From positions 38,963 to 102,962 of the forward strand of contig DJTE01000020.1 in assembly GCA_002439165.1 (NCBI GenBank): a stretch of DNA of 64,000 bases, in the 5' to 3' direction. The stretch comes from Chryseobacterium indologenes (GTDB lineage: Bacteria > Bacteroidota > Bacteroidia > Flavobacteriales > Weeksellaceae). The notes beneath the pieces were generated by a model that ran no database searches, had not been told where the DNA came from, and saw nothing but the letters and a program-made list of their open reading frames with translations. Positions 8,857-18,442 of this stretch are shown here, one piece after another. Position 1 is the stretch's first letter. Each line of letters opens with the position of its first letter. Made by a program: the position numbers and the translations under genes.

Positions 8857-10155
8857 TTATTTTGTTCTGAATTTTACAGGATATTCATTACTGATTAAAG
8901 GATAGCCTTCTTTCGACACAAAACCTCTGTTCGTAATTACAAATTCATACTCCCTTCCAGGTTTTAAATGAATTAAAAGTACAAGTGTTTTATCATTATT
9001 TTCATATCCTTTAACTTTTTCAATGGGAAAATATTCTTTTCCTTTTTCCGAATAATTAATTGAAAAGCTTTTTGGATTCATCTCTTTTGAAAAAGTTATC
9101 TTAAGCTCTTTTATATTGGGATCAACATTGTTGGTTCCATTTTTGAACGGATCAATTCTCACAATATAGGGTTGGTGTTCATTATAATCCTTTATAATTT
9201 TTCTTTTATTGATTTTCTCCCTGAAAAATTTAGATTTCAGAAGGAATTTTTCGACAGCTTTATCATCATCATAATTCAGTTCAATAATATCTTTTATAGC
9301 CTTTATTTTGTTTTCAGAACGATCATAATAAGATTTACAGATTTCATATCCTACATAATATCCCAGATCTGCGCTTTCTTCTTTTCGGCTCCCGTTGTAA
9401 AGCCAGTTTGCAAAATTATTTGAAAACATTTCTTTCATAAATAACTTTTTTATTTCATCTGTATGGTTTCTGCCGTACGTTAAGTATTGCGTTACAACAG
9501 GTTTCTCAATAGCGAGTTCTGCAATGAAATCGCAGGCTCCTTCTTTAATACTTTGGTTCAATACACGGTTTTTATCGCCTTTCTGCTGGGTGTGAATGTA
9601 TTCGTGAATATTCAGGTAAACAATATTATCGGGAGATTGCTTTGCAAAAACATTTTTCAGCCAGTTATCTTTAAATTCAGATACATCCGCATCTGAAGTT
9701 CCGGTAGCGATTTCTGCTCCTACCAAAACCATATGATCCGTAACAGTCCCTCCGGAACGTAATCCGCCAATTGTGAAATACATTTCGGCATCTTTTAGTT
9801 CAGGATATAATTTTTTCAGGTTTTCAACCGCGTTATTCAGTTCAGCTGTTTTGTTTTTTATTCTTAAAGTATTGGGACGTATTGAATTCCAGAATTTAGG
9901 ATAATCTTTTATAAGTCCTACATACAGGGTATCACTGTAATTTCGGGCTTTCATAAAAGCCTGAAGCCCTTTTGAAGCCGGTTGAATGTATAATTTGTTG
10001 ATAAAGTTCAGTTTTTTGTTATAATCATTGGTGTTTTGGATACTGTCGAAAGCAATCCAGAAATTATCAATATCCGAAGTGATAATTTTATTTGAATTTT
10101 GTGAAAAAATAGTAATAAATGAAATGGAGAAAATAATTATTAAAATTTGTTTCAT
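8857..10155 (-). CDS. Predicted secreted zinc metallopeptidase with C-terminal Ig-like domain
   Basis: This encodes 432 residues with a signal peptide (ISFITIFSQN). The middle contains HEYIHTQQ, an HExxH zinc motif, and some 20 residues later EGACDFIAE, giving the third ligand Glu of a gluzincin. The C-terminal about 100 residues (IKELKITFSKEMNPKSFSI, LKPGREYEFVITNRGFVSK) match bacterial Ig-like (Big_5/SbsA-type) domains. It is convergent with the hydrolase gene. Peptidase activity is inferred from motifs; DUF2268-like proteases are the nearest family I can name. Confidence 0.7.
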   Translation of the reverse strand: MKQILIIIFSISFITIFSQNSNKIITSDIDNFWIAFDSIQNTNDYNKKLNFINKLYIQPASKGLQAFMKARNYSDTLYVGLIKDYPKFWNSIRPNTLRIKNKTAELNNAVENLKKLYPELKDAEMYFTIGGLRSGGTVTDHMVLVGAEIATGTSDADVSEFKDNWLKNVFAKQSPDNIVYLNIHEYIHTQQKGDKNRVLNQSIKEGACDFIAELAIEKPVVTQYLTYGRNHTDEIKKLFMKEMFSNNFANWLYNGSRKEESADLGYYVGYEICKSYYDRSENKIKAIKDIIELNYDDDKAVEKFLLKSKFFREKINKRKIIKDYNEHQPYIVRIDPFKNGTNNVDPNIKELKITFSKEMNPKSFSINYSEKGKEYFPIEKVKGYENNDKTLVLLIHLKPGREYEFVITNRGFVSKEGYPLISNEYPVKFRTK

Positions 10156-10484
10156 TGTTTTTTATATTAAAAACAAATCTACGTATTGTTTTATTACATT
10201 TTTGAATAAAATTATGTCCTGATGGATATCCGGAGTCTGCTTACTTTCAACACTTCATGAAAATCGGTTGATCTTATTACTGATGTTTGATTGGAAATTA
10301 TTTGTGAATTTTATGCTTTATTTTTTAACAAATAATGAAATAAATACATTGAATAAATCAAATATGTTTTTATTATCCATTTGTGTTTAAATTTTAATAA
10401 ATATTTATATTGTTATTTTTAATAGGTTGAATTATAACGGATTAAGTAAATATTAATTTGTATATTTATTGAATCAAGATATAA
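10156..10484. other. 329-bp AT-rich divergent intergenic region
   Basis: Lies between the metallopeptidase and the first HMA-AraC regulator. It contains AT-rich tracts and a plausible -7 box TTAATTTG at 10453-10460 for the regulator. I see no coding frame, repeat or stable hairpin. Confidence 0.5.
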
Positions 10485-11048
10485 ATGAATACACTCTTTA
10501 TTAAAAATATGGTTTGTAACCGCTGTATTATGGTGGTGAAAGATGAATTGGATAAACTTGGTCTGAGCGTCCGGAGTGTCAGCCTGGGTGAAGCCGTTTT
10601 GGATGAAGATATAACGGACAAACAGATAAAACAGCTCGAAGCAGCACTTATTCCATTAGGATTTGAACTCATAGACGATAAAAAGATCCGCATCATCGAA
10701 AAGATAAAAAATATCATTATTGAATTGGTGCACCATCAGGATAATCATACCAAAACCAATCTTTCCGAAGTGTTGAGCAGCGGGTTGAATCACGATTACA
10801 ATTACCTGTCAAACCTTTTCTCCGAAATAAAAGGAACTACCATCGAAAAATATTTTATCGCACAAAAAATCGAAAAAGTAAAAGAATTGCTGGTCTATGA
10901 CGAATTGTCGCTGAGCCAGATTGCTTTCCGTTTAAATTACTCCAGTGTTGCTTATCTCAGCAATCAGTTTAAAAAAGTAACAGGCCTTACCCCCAGTCAG
11001 TTCAAACAGATCCGTGAAGAGAAAAGAAAACCCCTGGACGAGGTGTAA
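10485..11048 (+). CDS. AraC family regulator with N-terminal HMA metal-binding domain
   Basis: This encodes 187 residues. Residues 1-65 form a ferredoxin-like HMA domain with the metal motif MVCNRC at about 9-14. The rest is an AraC DNA-binding domain with HTH motifs LSLSQIAFRLNYSSVAYLSN and the signature TGLTPSQFKQIR. This is a one-component design: a soft-metal (Cu(I)-like) sensor fused directly to DNA binding. It stands 84 bp upstream of copA on the same strand. A close paralog is at 19904. It probably regulates copA and the other metal genes through the 33-bp element described here; that link is inference. Confidence 0.85.
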   Translation: MNTLFIKNMVCNRCIMVVKDELDKLGLSVRSVSLGEAVLDEDITDKQIKQLEAALIPLGFELIDDKKIRIIEKIKNIIIELVHHQDNHTKTNLSEVLSSGLNHDYNYLSNLFSEIKGTTIEKYFIAQKIEKVKELLVYDELSLSQIAFRLNYSSVAYLSNQFKKVTGLTPSQFKQIREEKRKPLDEV

Positions 11049-11078
11049 ATCTTACAAATCTATCCGGCAATTCCGCAA
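11046..11078 (+). promoter_or_regulatory. 33-bp candidate HMA-AraC operator, site A (copA), CCGG class
   Basis: TAAAT-C-TTACAAAT at offsets 0-13, CCGG at 18-21, GCAA at 29-32. TTTG of the -7 box (CAACTTTG, 11101-11108) begins at offset 59. It overlaps the last bases of the regulator gene. Confidence 0.7.
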
Positions 11079-11132
11079 TAACATTCCTCCGGATTGTAAC
11101 CAACTTTGTATTGTAACTAAAACAAACGAAGT

Positions 11133-13550
11133 ATGGCATCCCACAACAATAAAGAAATTATCTATTTACCTCTGGAAGACGTAGAAAGTGAACATTGTGC
11201 ACTGATCGTTGAAAAAGGATTGCAGCAGGTAGCAGGGATAGACACGCACAAAGTGGAGATTAATAACCGGAGAGCAGCCATTACAGCAGACAATACCGAA
11301 GCTGTCGCGGAAGCCGTAAAAGCTATCCGCGATCTGGGGTACGGAGTCTCTACGGTAAAAAATACATTTCCTGTATTGGGAATGACCTGTGCCTCCTGTG
11401 CCGGCAGTGCAGAAAGTATTGTGAAATACCAGGAGGGAGTAGTAAGCTCTTCAGTAAATTTTGCCACTGGTAATCTTACAGTAGAATACCTGCCCAATAT
11501 GATTGATGCTGTTCAATTGCAGCAGGCAGTACAGTCTATCGGTTATGATCTCCTGATCGCAGATGAAACCCAGCAGCAGGAAACCCTGGAAGCCATCCAT
11601 ATCAAAAAATTCAGGCAGCTGAAGAGCAAAACCATTTGGGCCGTTATCCTGTCCATACCTGTTGTGATCATAGGAATGTTTTTAATGGATATGCCTTATG
11701 CCAACCCGATTATGTGGTTATTTGCCACACCCGTTGTACTATGGCTGGGGAAAGACTTCTTTATAAACGCCTGGAAACAGGCCCGGCACCGTTCTGCCAA
11801 TATGGATACCCTGGTGGCCCTGAGTACCGGAATTGCATATCTGTTTAGTGTGTTCAATATGCTGTTTGAGGATTTCTGGCATCAGAGAGGACTGCATGCC
11901 CACGTTTATTTTGAAGCAGCAGCTGTAATTGTAGCCTTCATCCTCTTAGGAAAACTGCTGGAAGAAAAAGCTAAAGGCAATACCTCATCAGCCATCAAAA
12001 AACTGATGGGTCTGCAGCCTAAAACCGTAATGGTGATCCAGGCTGACGGCACAGAAAAGCAAATTGCCATTGAAGCAGTAAGCACAGGAGATGTGATTCT
12101 TGTAAAACCGGGTGAAAAAATAGCCGTAGACGGAATAGTTACTTCCGGCAGTTCCTATGTAGATGAAAGTATGCTGAGTGGGGAGCCCGTTCCCGTACTG
12201 AAAGCAGAAGATGAAAAAGTATTTGCCGGAACCATCAACCAAAAAGGCAGCTTTCAATTCCGTGCAATGAAAGTAGGAAAAGAAACCATGCTTGCCCAAA
12301 TTATTAAAATGGTGCAGGACGCGCAGGGGAGTAAAGCACCCGTACAGAAACTGGTAGATAAAATTGCGGGTATTTTTGTTCCCGTTGTCATGGCAATAGC
12401 CATCTTTACATTTATTTTATGGTTCATTTTAGGTGGGGATAACGGAGTAGTACAGGGCTTGCTGGCAGCCATTACCGTATTGGTGATCGCCTGTCCCTGC
12501 GCCCTGGGATTGGCTACCCCTACCGCCATTATGGTAGGGGTGGGAAAAGGGGCCGAAAAAGGTATTTTAATAAAAGATGCGGAAAGCCTCGAATTGGCAA
12601 AAAAAGTAAACGCCGTTGTATTAGACAAAACAGGAACCATTACCGAAGGAAGACCCGAGGTAACCGGTATTCAGTGGCTGGATGGCAATGATATCGCCAA
12701 AAACGTTTTGTTAAGTATAGAAAAGCAGTCAGAACATCCATTGGCAGAAGCGGTGGTAAAGCACCTGGAAGCTGTACCGGCCACATCATTATCTCAGTTC
12801 GACAGTATTACGGGCAAAGGAGCCAAAGCCATATATAATGGTGAACTTTATTTTGTAGGCAATAAAAAGCTGCTTACGGAAAACCATATCAGCATCAGTG
12901 AAATTTTACTGAAGCAGGCAGATGAATGGGGCGCACAGTCCAAAACCGTTATCTGGTTTGCCAGCAGTAAGCAGGCACTTTCAGTCATTGCCATATCCGA
13001 CAGGATCAAAGCAACTTCCGTAGAAGCTATCCGGCAAATACAGGGAGCCGGTATAGACCTTTATATGCTTACAGGTGATAATGAAGCTACGGCCAAAGCT
13101 ATCGCAGAGCAGACAGGCATTAAACATTACAGGTCAGAAGTATTGCCGCAGCATAAAGCTGATTTCATAAAAGAGTTGCAGCAGCAGGGGAAAGTTGTGG
13201 CAATGGTAGGCGATGGGATCAATGACAGTACCGCACTGGCTACCGCTGATGTGAGTATAGCAATGGGGAAAGGCAGTGATATTGCAATGGATGTAGCCAA
13301 GATGACCATCATATCATCCGACCTTACCAAAATACCACAGGCCATAAAACTGTCCAGACAGACCGTAGCTACCATAAAGCAGAATCTGTTTTGGGCATTC
13401 ATCTATAATCTTATAGGTATTCCCGTTGCAGCAGGTATTCTTTATCCTGTCAACGGATTTCTCCTCAACCCGATGATTGCCGGTGCTGCTATGGCATTGA
13501 GCAGTGTAAGTGTTGTATCCAACAGTTTAAGGCTGAAGTGGAAAAAATAA
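11133..13550 (+). CDS. copA: Copper-translocating P1B-type ATPase
   Basis: This encodes 805 residues. Two N-terminal HMA domains are present: the first (residues about 8-70) has a variant SEHC in place of CxxC, the second (about 76-142) a normal MTCASC. Then come eight predicted membrane segments, the actuator TGE loop as LSGEPVP, the ion-binding CPC in IACPCALG (about 451-455), the phosphorylation site DKTGT (Asp498), the HP motif (SEHPLAEA) and the hinge GDGINDS. CPC with YN and MxxSS in the last helices marks a Cu(I)/Ag(I) exporter of the inner membrane. It is preceded by a candidate operator and an HMA-AraC regulator and followed at 67 bp by a CDF transporter. Confidence 0.95.
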   Translation: MASHNNKEIIYLPLEDVESEHCALIVEKGLQQVAGIDTHKVEINNRRAAITADNTEAVAEAVKAIRDLGYGVSTVKNTFPVLGMTCASCAGSAESIVKYQEGVVSSSVNFATGNLTVEYLPNMIDAVQLQQAVQSIGYDLLIADETQQQETLEAIHIKKFRQLKSKTIWAVILSIPVVIIGMFLMDMPYANPIMWLFATPVVLWLGKDFFINAWKQARHRSANMDTLVALSTGIAYLFSVFNMLFEDFWHQRGLHAHVYFEAAAVIVAFILLGKLLEEKAKGNTSSAIKKLMGLQPKTVMVIQADGTEKQIAIEAVSTGDVILVKPGEKIAVDGIVTSGSSYVDESMLSGEPVPVLKAEDEKVFAGTINQKGSFQFRAMKVGKETMLAQIIKMVQDAQGSKAPVQKLVDKIAGIFVPVVMAIAIFTFILWFILGGDNGVVQGLLAAITVLVIACPCALGLATPTAIMVGVGKGAEKGILIKDAESLELAKKVNAVVLDKTGTITEGRPEVTGIQWLDGNDIAKNVLLSIEKQSEHPLAEAVVKHLEAVPATSLSQFDSITGKGAKAIYNGELYFVGNKKLLTENHISISEILLKQADEWGAQSKTVIWFASSKQALSVIAISDRIKATSVEAIRQIQGAGIDLYMLTGDNEATAKAIAEQTGIKHYRSEVLPQHKADFIKELQQQGKVVAMVGDGINDSTALATADVSIAMGKGSDIAMDVAKMTIISSDLTKIPQAIKLSRQTVATIKQNLFWAFIYNLIGIPVAAGILYPVNGFLLNPMIAGAAMALSSVSVVSNSLRLKWKK

Positions 13551-13617
13551 AACAGGAATCCCGGTTTTCGGAAAGAGTGACATTAAAGGATAATTATTCA
13601 GGATAAAACCAACAGCT

Positions 13618-14565
13618 ATGGAACATCAGCACGATCACAGCCATTCCGGCAGTGCCAATAAAAAGACATTAACCATAAGCCTCATTATTATTACAGTCTA
13701 TATGGCGGTAGAGGTTATTGGCGGATGGATGACAAACAGCCTCGCCCTGCTGGCAGACGCGGGACATATGCTGAGTGATGCCATATCACTGTTTATCGCC
13801 CTGATGGCCTTTACATTCAGCAGCAAAGTAGCAGATTACGGAAAAACATATGGCTACAAGCGATTTGAAATATTAGCTGCAGTAATCAACGGAGCAACAC
13901 TGATCCTGATTTCAGCCTACATTATCTATGAAGCCATTGAACGTTTCCAGAAGCCACCTGCGATCCTTTCCGGCGGAATGCTCATCGTAGCAGTGATAGG
14001 ACTGGCTGTAAACATGCTGGTAGCCTGGATTATGATGCGGGGTGCTGATGTTAAGGAAAACCTGAATATGCGGGGTGCTTACCTTCACGTAATCAGCGAT
14101 ATGCTGGGTTCGGTAGGTGCCATTGTTGCCGCTCTGCTAATTATGTTTTTTGGTTGGATATGGGCAGATGCACTGGCAAGTATTATCGTTTCTGTATTGG
14201 TTTTACGAAGCGGATACCTCGTTACAAAATCAGCAGTACACGTGCTGATGGAAGGCACGCCGGAGAATGTTGACATAGAAAATGTAACACAGAAAATACT
14301 GGAAACAGAAGATATCATCAGCATTCACGACCTGCATATATGGACCATTACAAGCGGATTAAATGCATTAACCTGCCACGCCGTAGTTAATGGAAAAATA
14401 ACGGTTGAGGCGAGTGAAATACTGCTCCGTAAAATAGAACACGACCTCGGGCACCTGAATATTCATCACATAACTATTCAGCTGGGAACAGACGCCCACA
14501 GACACGATAATTCGGTATTATGCATTGTAAAAGCAGAAACAGCCTCACACAGAGAACATCATTGA
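13618..14565 (+). CDS. Cation diffusion facilitator (CzcD/ZitB type)
   Basis: This encodes 315 residues. It has a His-rich N-terminus (EHQHDHSHSG), six predicted membrane helices and the two metal-site motifs HMLSD in helix II and HVISD in helix V. The cytoplasmic C-terminal domain contains DLHIWTITSG. Such proteins export Zn2+, Cd2+ or Co2+ in exchange for protons across the inner membrane. It sits 67 bp behind copA, with no terminator seen between, so both are probably cotranscribed. It is convergent with fbaB. Confidence 0.92.
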   Translation: MEHQHDHSHSGSANKKTLTISLIIITVYMAVEVIGGWMTNSLALLADAGHMLSDAISLFIALMAFTFSSKVADYGKTYGYKRFEILAAVINGATLILISAYIIYEAIERFQKPPAILSGGMLIVAVIGLAVNMLVAWIMMRGADVKENLNMRGAYLHVISDMLGSVGAIVAALLIMFFGWIWADALASIIVSVLVLRSGYLVTKSAVHVLMEGTPENVDIENVTQKILETEDIISIHDLHIWTITSGLNALTCHAVVNGKITVEASEILLRKIEHDLGHLNIHHITIQLGTDAHRHDNSVLCIVKAETASHREHH

Positions 14566-14601
14566 GTCCGGATAATATGTAAAAACTGCGGACCTTTATA
14601 T

Positions 14602-15666
14602 TTATGCTATTGTTACTTCCTTCATAAGATACACATCCTGAATAGCCTGTAACAGTTCAATACCTTTTTCAAAGGGTCTTTGAAAAGCTTTTCTGCCGCT
14701 TATAAGACCTGTTCCTCCGGCACGTTTGTTAATAACAGCTGTACGTACGGCATCTTCAAAATCCTGTTTGCCGGATGCCCCGCCTGAATTTATCAGACCG
14801 GCACGGCCCGCATAGCCATTGAGTACCTGATACCTGCACAGGTCAATAGGATGATTGCTGCTCAGCTCACTATACATCCGCTCATCCAGTTTTCCGTAAC
14901 TGCTATCACCAATGTTCAATGCTTTATATCCACCGTTGACTTCCGGCAGTTTTTGCTTAATAATATCAGCACCAATAGTAGCCCCCAAATGGTTGGCCTG
15001 CCCGGTGAGATCTGCGGAAAGATGAAAGTCTGTTCCGTCTTTTTTGAAAGCATCGTTACGCAAATAGCACCACAGTATTGTAGCCATACCTAAAGAATGA
15101 GCTTCTTCAAATGCTTTGCTGATCTCTGTAATCTGCCTTCCCGAATTCGCTGATCCAAAATAAATAGTTGCTCCGACTGCTGTTGCGCCCATATTCCAGG
15201 CCTCCCTTACGGTTCCGTATAAAATCTGGTCGCTTACATTAGGAAAGGTCAATAGCTCATTGTGATTTATTTTTACAATGAAGGGTATTTTATGGGCATA
15301 TTTCCGGGCTGCTGTACCCAAAACTCCAAAGGTTGAAGCTACCGCATTACAGCCACCCTCGATAGCCAGCTTTATAATATTTTCCGGATCAAAATACATA
15401 GGATTAGCTGCAAAGGAGGCCCCCGCACTGTGTTCTACCCCCTGATCTACTGGTAATATGGAAAGATATCCCGTGTCTGCCAGACGTCCGTGTCCAAAAA
15501 GATTTCCCAGACTTCTGAGTACCTGTGGATTTCGGTCGGAAATACCATAAATGTCATCTATAAAATGAGAAGACGGCAGATGAAGCATTTGTTTAGGGAT
15601 TGCTTTACATTCATAATTGAGAAGATCTTCTCCCCCCAAATACTGTATGAGTTTACTGATATCCAT
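14602..15666 (-). CDS. fbaB: Class I fructose-bisphosphate aldolase (FbaB/DhnA family)
   Basis: This encodes 354 residues, the usual length. Family segments are clear: LSILPVDQGVEHSAGASFA near the N-terminus, NAVASTFGVLG, PFIVKINHNELL, GATIYFGS, and the C-terminal phosphate-binding INSGGASG and AGGTGLISGRKAFQRP. It cleaves fructose 1,6-bisphosphate to triose phosphates through a Schiff base. It is convergent with the CDF gene, with no repeat or mobile element beside it. It is a housekeeping-type gene placed among metal genes, so the metal region may be a mosaic rather than one block. Confidence 0.92.
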   Translation of the reverse strand: MDISKLIQYLGGEDLLNYECKAIPKQMLHLPSSHFIDDIYGISDRNPQVLRSLGNLFGHGRLADTGYLSILPVDQGVEHSAGASFAANPMYFDPENIIKLAIEGGCNAVASTFGVLGTAARKYAHKIPFIVKINHNELLTFPNVSDQILYGTVREAWNMGATAVGATIYFGSANSGRQITEISKAFEEAHSLGMATILWCYLRNDAFKKDGTDFHLSADLTGQANHLGATIGADIIKQKLPEVNGGYKALNIGDSSYGKLDERMYSELSSNHPIDLCRYQVLNGYAGRAGLINSGGASGKQDFEDAVRTAVINKRAGGTGLISGRKAFQRPFEKGIELLQAIQDVYLMKEVTIA

Positions 15667-15784
15667 AATATACTATTTAAATGATTTTTATACTATTAAC
15701 GTGAACAACCCTGCTGAACCTTTACCGAGGGCATAAGTTCTATGTGCTGTATTCAAAATTCATTTTAAACCGGGGGCAAAAAAA

Positions 15785-16402
15785 CTACTTCTTCACTATT
15801 TTTCTCCGGATCCGGCTCAGGCTGGGTGGCGTGATACCAAGATAGGTGGCAATATCATGTATCTTCACTCTTTTGAATATAAAAGGTCTTTGATGGAGGA
15901 GCTGCAGATAATTTTCTTCAGGAGTATTGTTTTTAAACTGCACAAGACGTTGCAGTGCTAAAAAATATGCGGCTCTTACCATATTGATTTCAAGTCTTTC
16001 ATAGTTGATATTGAGCTTGTGAAGATCATTTTTGTCCTGGAAACTCAGTGAAAAAACTTCAACATCTTCTATGGCTTTTACAGACAGGTGAGAGGGTTTT
16101 TGTGTAATGAAACTGTAATAATCTCCGCACCACTCTCCTTCAAAATTAAAATCAATAATAAATTCCTGAGTTTCTTTTTCTTCAATATATTTAGTCGCTC
16201 CTTTTGTCAAAAAGAAGTATTCTGAGCAAACTTCACCTTTTCTGAGCAGATATTCGTTTTTTTTGAAACTCTTTTGTTTCAGTTTAGAGAGCTTCAGATA
16301 AAATTCTTCATCTGAAAGCGGGAAAAAATAGTCCCAGTTTTTTCGAATGTCTGCAATCAATTGCCCGGAAAATGCTCTGTTCTCAAATTCAAGATTATAC
16401 AT
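15785..16402 (-). CDS. Crp/Fnr family transcriptional regulator
   Basis: This encodes 205 residues. The N-terminal cyclic-nucleotide-binding-like barrel spans about residues 35-130 (KKNEYLLRKGEVCSEYFFLT, GEWCGDYYSF). A C-terminal winged helix follows with the recognition helix in IATYLGITPPSLSRIRRK. No FNR-type cysteine cluster is visible and the canonical cAMP-contact Arg-Thr/Ser pair is absent. It is transcribed in the same direction as fbaB, 118 bp upstream, so it may regulate or share transcripts with fbaB. Ligand unknown. Confidence 0.88.
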   Translation of the reverse strand: MYNLEFENRAFSGQLIADIRKNWDYFFPLSDEEFYLKLSKLKQKSFKKNEYLLRKGEVCSEYFFLTKGATKYIEEKETQEFIIDFNFEGEWCGDYYSFITQKPSHLSVKAIEDVEVFSLSFQDKNDLHKLNINYERLEINMVRAAYFLALQRLVQFKNNTPEENYLQLLHQRPFIFKRVKIHDIATYLGITPPSLSRIRRKIVKK

Positions 16403-16888
16403 TATCCTATTTTCTAATGATTAATAAAACAGTTATGGTCTTTTTAATTTCAATTAAAAATTTGGTTTGGCTTGCTTTCTTAAATGCAAAAATACATTTT
16501 TTAAAAATATAAAATAATATAAAATGTTAATTTATAACGCTTTAGTTGAGCGAATGCGTTTTGTTAAGAATAATTTACCGCTATTTCAGACTAAATCATT
16601 TTTTAATTATCTTTTAGTTAATAATTACATTTAATAAATTAACAAAAGACAATTTCTTCTCCTGAATAATTACCCTTTTTTCTGCTTATTTACAGGTAAC
16701 TGATCCGAAATTTGTCATGAGGATTATTTTATCTGTCTGGTGATGTTTTGTGTGTTTAATAACTGAAGACAGATTAAAATATAATGATTGTGATATGGTA
16801 TTGGCTTCTAAGTATTTAGAAGCCATCACCATTAGATGATTATCATAGATTGGAAAAAATAACGATAATTTTTTAATTAGATAGACAG
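16403..16888. other. 486-bp divergent intergenic region with duplicated promoter block, copy 1
   Basis: AT-rich. From about 16636 to 16735 it matches the block at 18064-18163 (shared AAATTAACAAAAGACAATTT, GCTTATTTA, AACTGAT and GAAATTTG). GAAATTTG near 16708 looks like the -7 box for the downstream secreted-protein gene, leaving a leader of about 170 nt. No coding frame is seen. Confidence 0.55.
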
Positions 16889-17734
16889 ATGAGAAAAACA
16901 AAATTTTTTCTGATAAGTTCGCTTGCTGTAATAAGCATCAGGTTTTCAGCACAGGTTGGTATCAATACGACAACACCTCATGCTACACTGGATGTGGTGG
17001 GTAAACCGGCTGAAAATAATATTCCGGATGGTGTTATAGCCCCAAGAATAACCGGAGATCAGCTGAAGGATAAAGATGCCGTTTACCTGGCTGACCAGAC
17101 CGGTGCATTGGTATACGTAACCCAGGCTGTTACCAATCCTTCTGTGAAAACAGCAAAAGTTGATAAACCCGGATATTATATGTTTAATGGGACAGTATGG
17201 AAATTTGCATTTGGAAGTAAGGATGATGAAGTCATGATCGGAGAAATGATTTATTATCACGGGAGCATACCGGCTGGTACTTCAGGAACGAATATTCTTG
17301 CCAGCACTTATCTTTCGGATTTACCGGTACTGGATAAATTTTTAAGACTTGATGCCCAGTTTGACGCTAGCTCGGCTGGGACGGGAACAATAACAAGTTT
17401 TAATCCGAGACTTTATAATATAGGATCTTCTGATGTGAAGATATGGGTATCAGAGATGTCTACCTTTACAGGTGATTCTGATAATGGAAATATTAAATTA
17501 TCTCCCGGGGCATACAGACAATTTGATGATGGAGTTTTTCTTACACAGAATAATAATGAGACGGTAACATTTGATATTACAATTCAGGAACCGCAACCGA
17601 AATGGTATAGGGTTTACTATGCATTCAGAGTAGATAATAAGTCGATGACTGGAAACAGCAATGCAACAACTACAGACTCCAATACTTCGGATAACACAAG
17701 AGAACTGTTTTTGTCAATACAAAGACTATATTAG
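16889..17734 (+). CDS. Secreted hypothetical protein with VGINT-type N-terminus, paralog 1
   Basis: This encodes 281 residues with a signal peptide ending near RFSAQ. Directly after it comes AQVGINTTTPHATLDVVG, a start shared by many Flavobacteriia surface proteins. The following region has YMFNGTVWKFAFG. No catalytic motif and no T9SS sorting domain is visible. The gene at 18443 has a similar start, a similar YMFWNGTSWR region and a related promoter block, so the two are probably paralogs that diverged strongly in their C-terminal halves. A terminator follows. Function unknown. Confidence 0.7.
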   Translation: MRKTKFFLISSLAVISIRFSAQVGINTTTPHATLDVVGKPAENNIPDGVIAPRITGDQLKDKDAVYLADQTGALVYVTQAVTNPSVKTAKVDKPGYYMFNGTVWKFAFGSKDDEVMIGEMIYYHGSIPAGTSGTNILASTYLSDLPVLDKFLRLDAQFDASSAGTGTITSFNPRLYNIGSSDVKIWVSEMSTFTGDSDNGNIKLSPGAYRQFDDGVFLTQNNNETVTFDITIQEPQPKWYRVYYAFRVDNKSMTGNSNATTTDSNTSDNTRELFLSIQRLY

Positions 17735-18442
17735 ACTTTTTCAGAAACCTTAAGTAAGGTTAAAAAATCAACAGAATAATTTTAAAATATAAATTGAAGT
17801 GATATTTTTTGCATCGTAATAAATATCAGGTGAAATGGAGGAAACTGCATGGTTGTGAACATGAAAAACTAAAAATAATATCAACAATTTATAAATAAAA
17901 GCCGTCTTCATAGATAATGAGACGGCTTCTTTATAATTTAAATCCTTGCAGATCTGTTGGGAGAATCTTTAAAAAAAGCCGCAATTATTTCATCCGGTAC
18001 AGACTGGTTGTCTATTTTTTTAGAAAATAAATTACCTTATACGTTCAGTAATGTTTTAGATTTAAAATTAACAAAAGACAATTTATTCAATCTGTTTATT
18101 ACCCCTTTTTTTGCTTATTTATATTTAACTGATTCGAAATTTGTAGTCAGGATATTTTATCATAGCCGTGTTTAGGAAAATATTATACAGACGGAGGATA
18201 TTTAAAATACTGGAAAATCAGTCTGATTCAATTTATACAGAACCGGTAAGAAAGCCTTCATAGGTGTCAGTAAGAGTGTTACTGTACAATTTCTCTTATG
18301 TACAGCAAGTTGCGAAAGCTTACGAATGTAAAAGCAATAGCAAATAGTTTACATAGCATTCCTAGTCAGTTCATATCGGAATGCAGCTATAAAAGCGGGA
18401 TTCTCGCAAATCCGTATAATAGTAACCTTAAATAACAGTAAA
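17735..18442. other. 708-bp intergenic region: terminator, promoter block copy 2, long leader
   Basis: It holds the terminator at 17899-17932, then the second copy of the promoter block (18064-18163), then about 290 nt of transcribed leader before the next gene. The leader carries GCATTCC/GGAATGC as a 7-bp stem (18356-18384) and a repeated TGTACA (18283-18304). An open frame at 17957-18175 is judged spurious because it runs through the duplicated promoter block. Confidence 0.5.
17899..17932 (+). terminator. Rho-independent-type terminator after the first secreted-protein gene
   Basis: Stem AAGCCGTCT / AGACGGCTT (9 bp) with a 12-nt loop, followed by CTTTATAATTT. It is about 165 nt past the stop at 17734. 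Confidence 0.65.

Noticed and set aside
10398..10460. Possible 33-bp operator upstream of the first HMA-AraC gene
   Set aside because: Only TAAATATT matches at the right distance; the ACAAAT, CCGG/AAG and GCAA parts are missing and the region is very AT-rich.
14566..14601. Terminator between the CDF gene and fbaB
   Set aside because: GTCCG/CGGAC gives only a 5-bp stem without a T-run; not convincing.
17957..18175. 72-residue open frame between the two surface-protein genes
   Set aside because: It runs through the duplicated promoter block, has no good start signal and no recognisable features; regulatory DNA explains it better.
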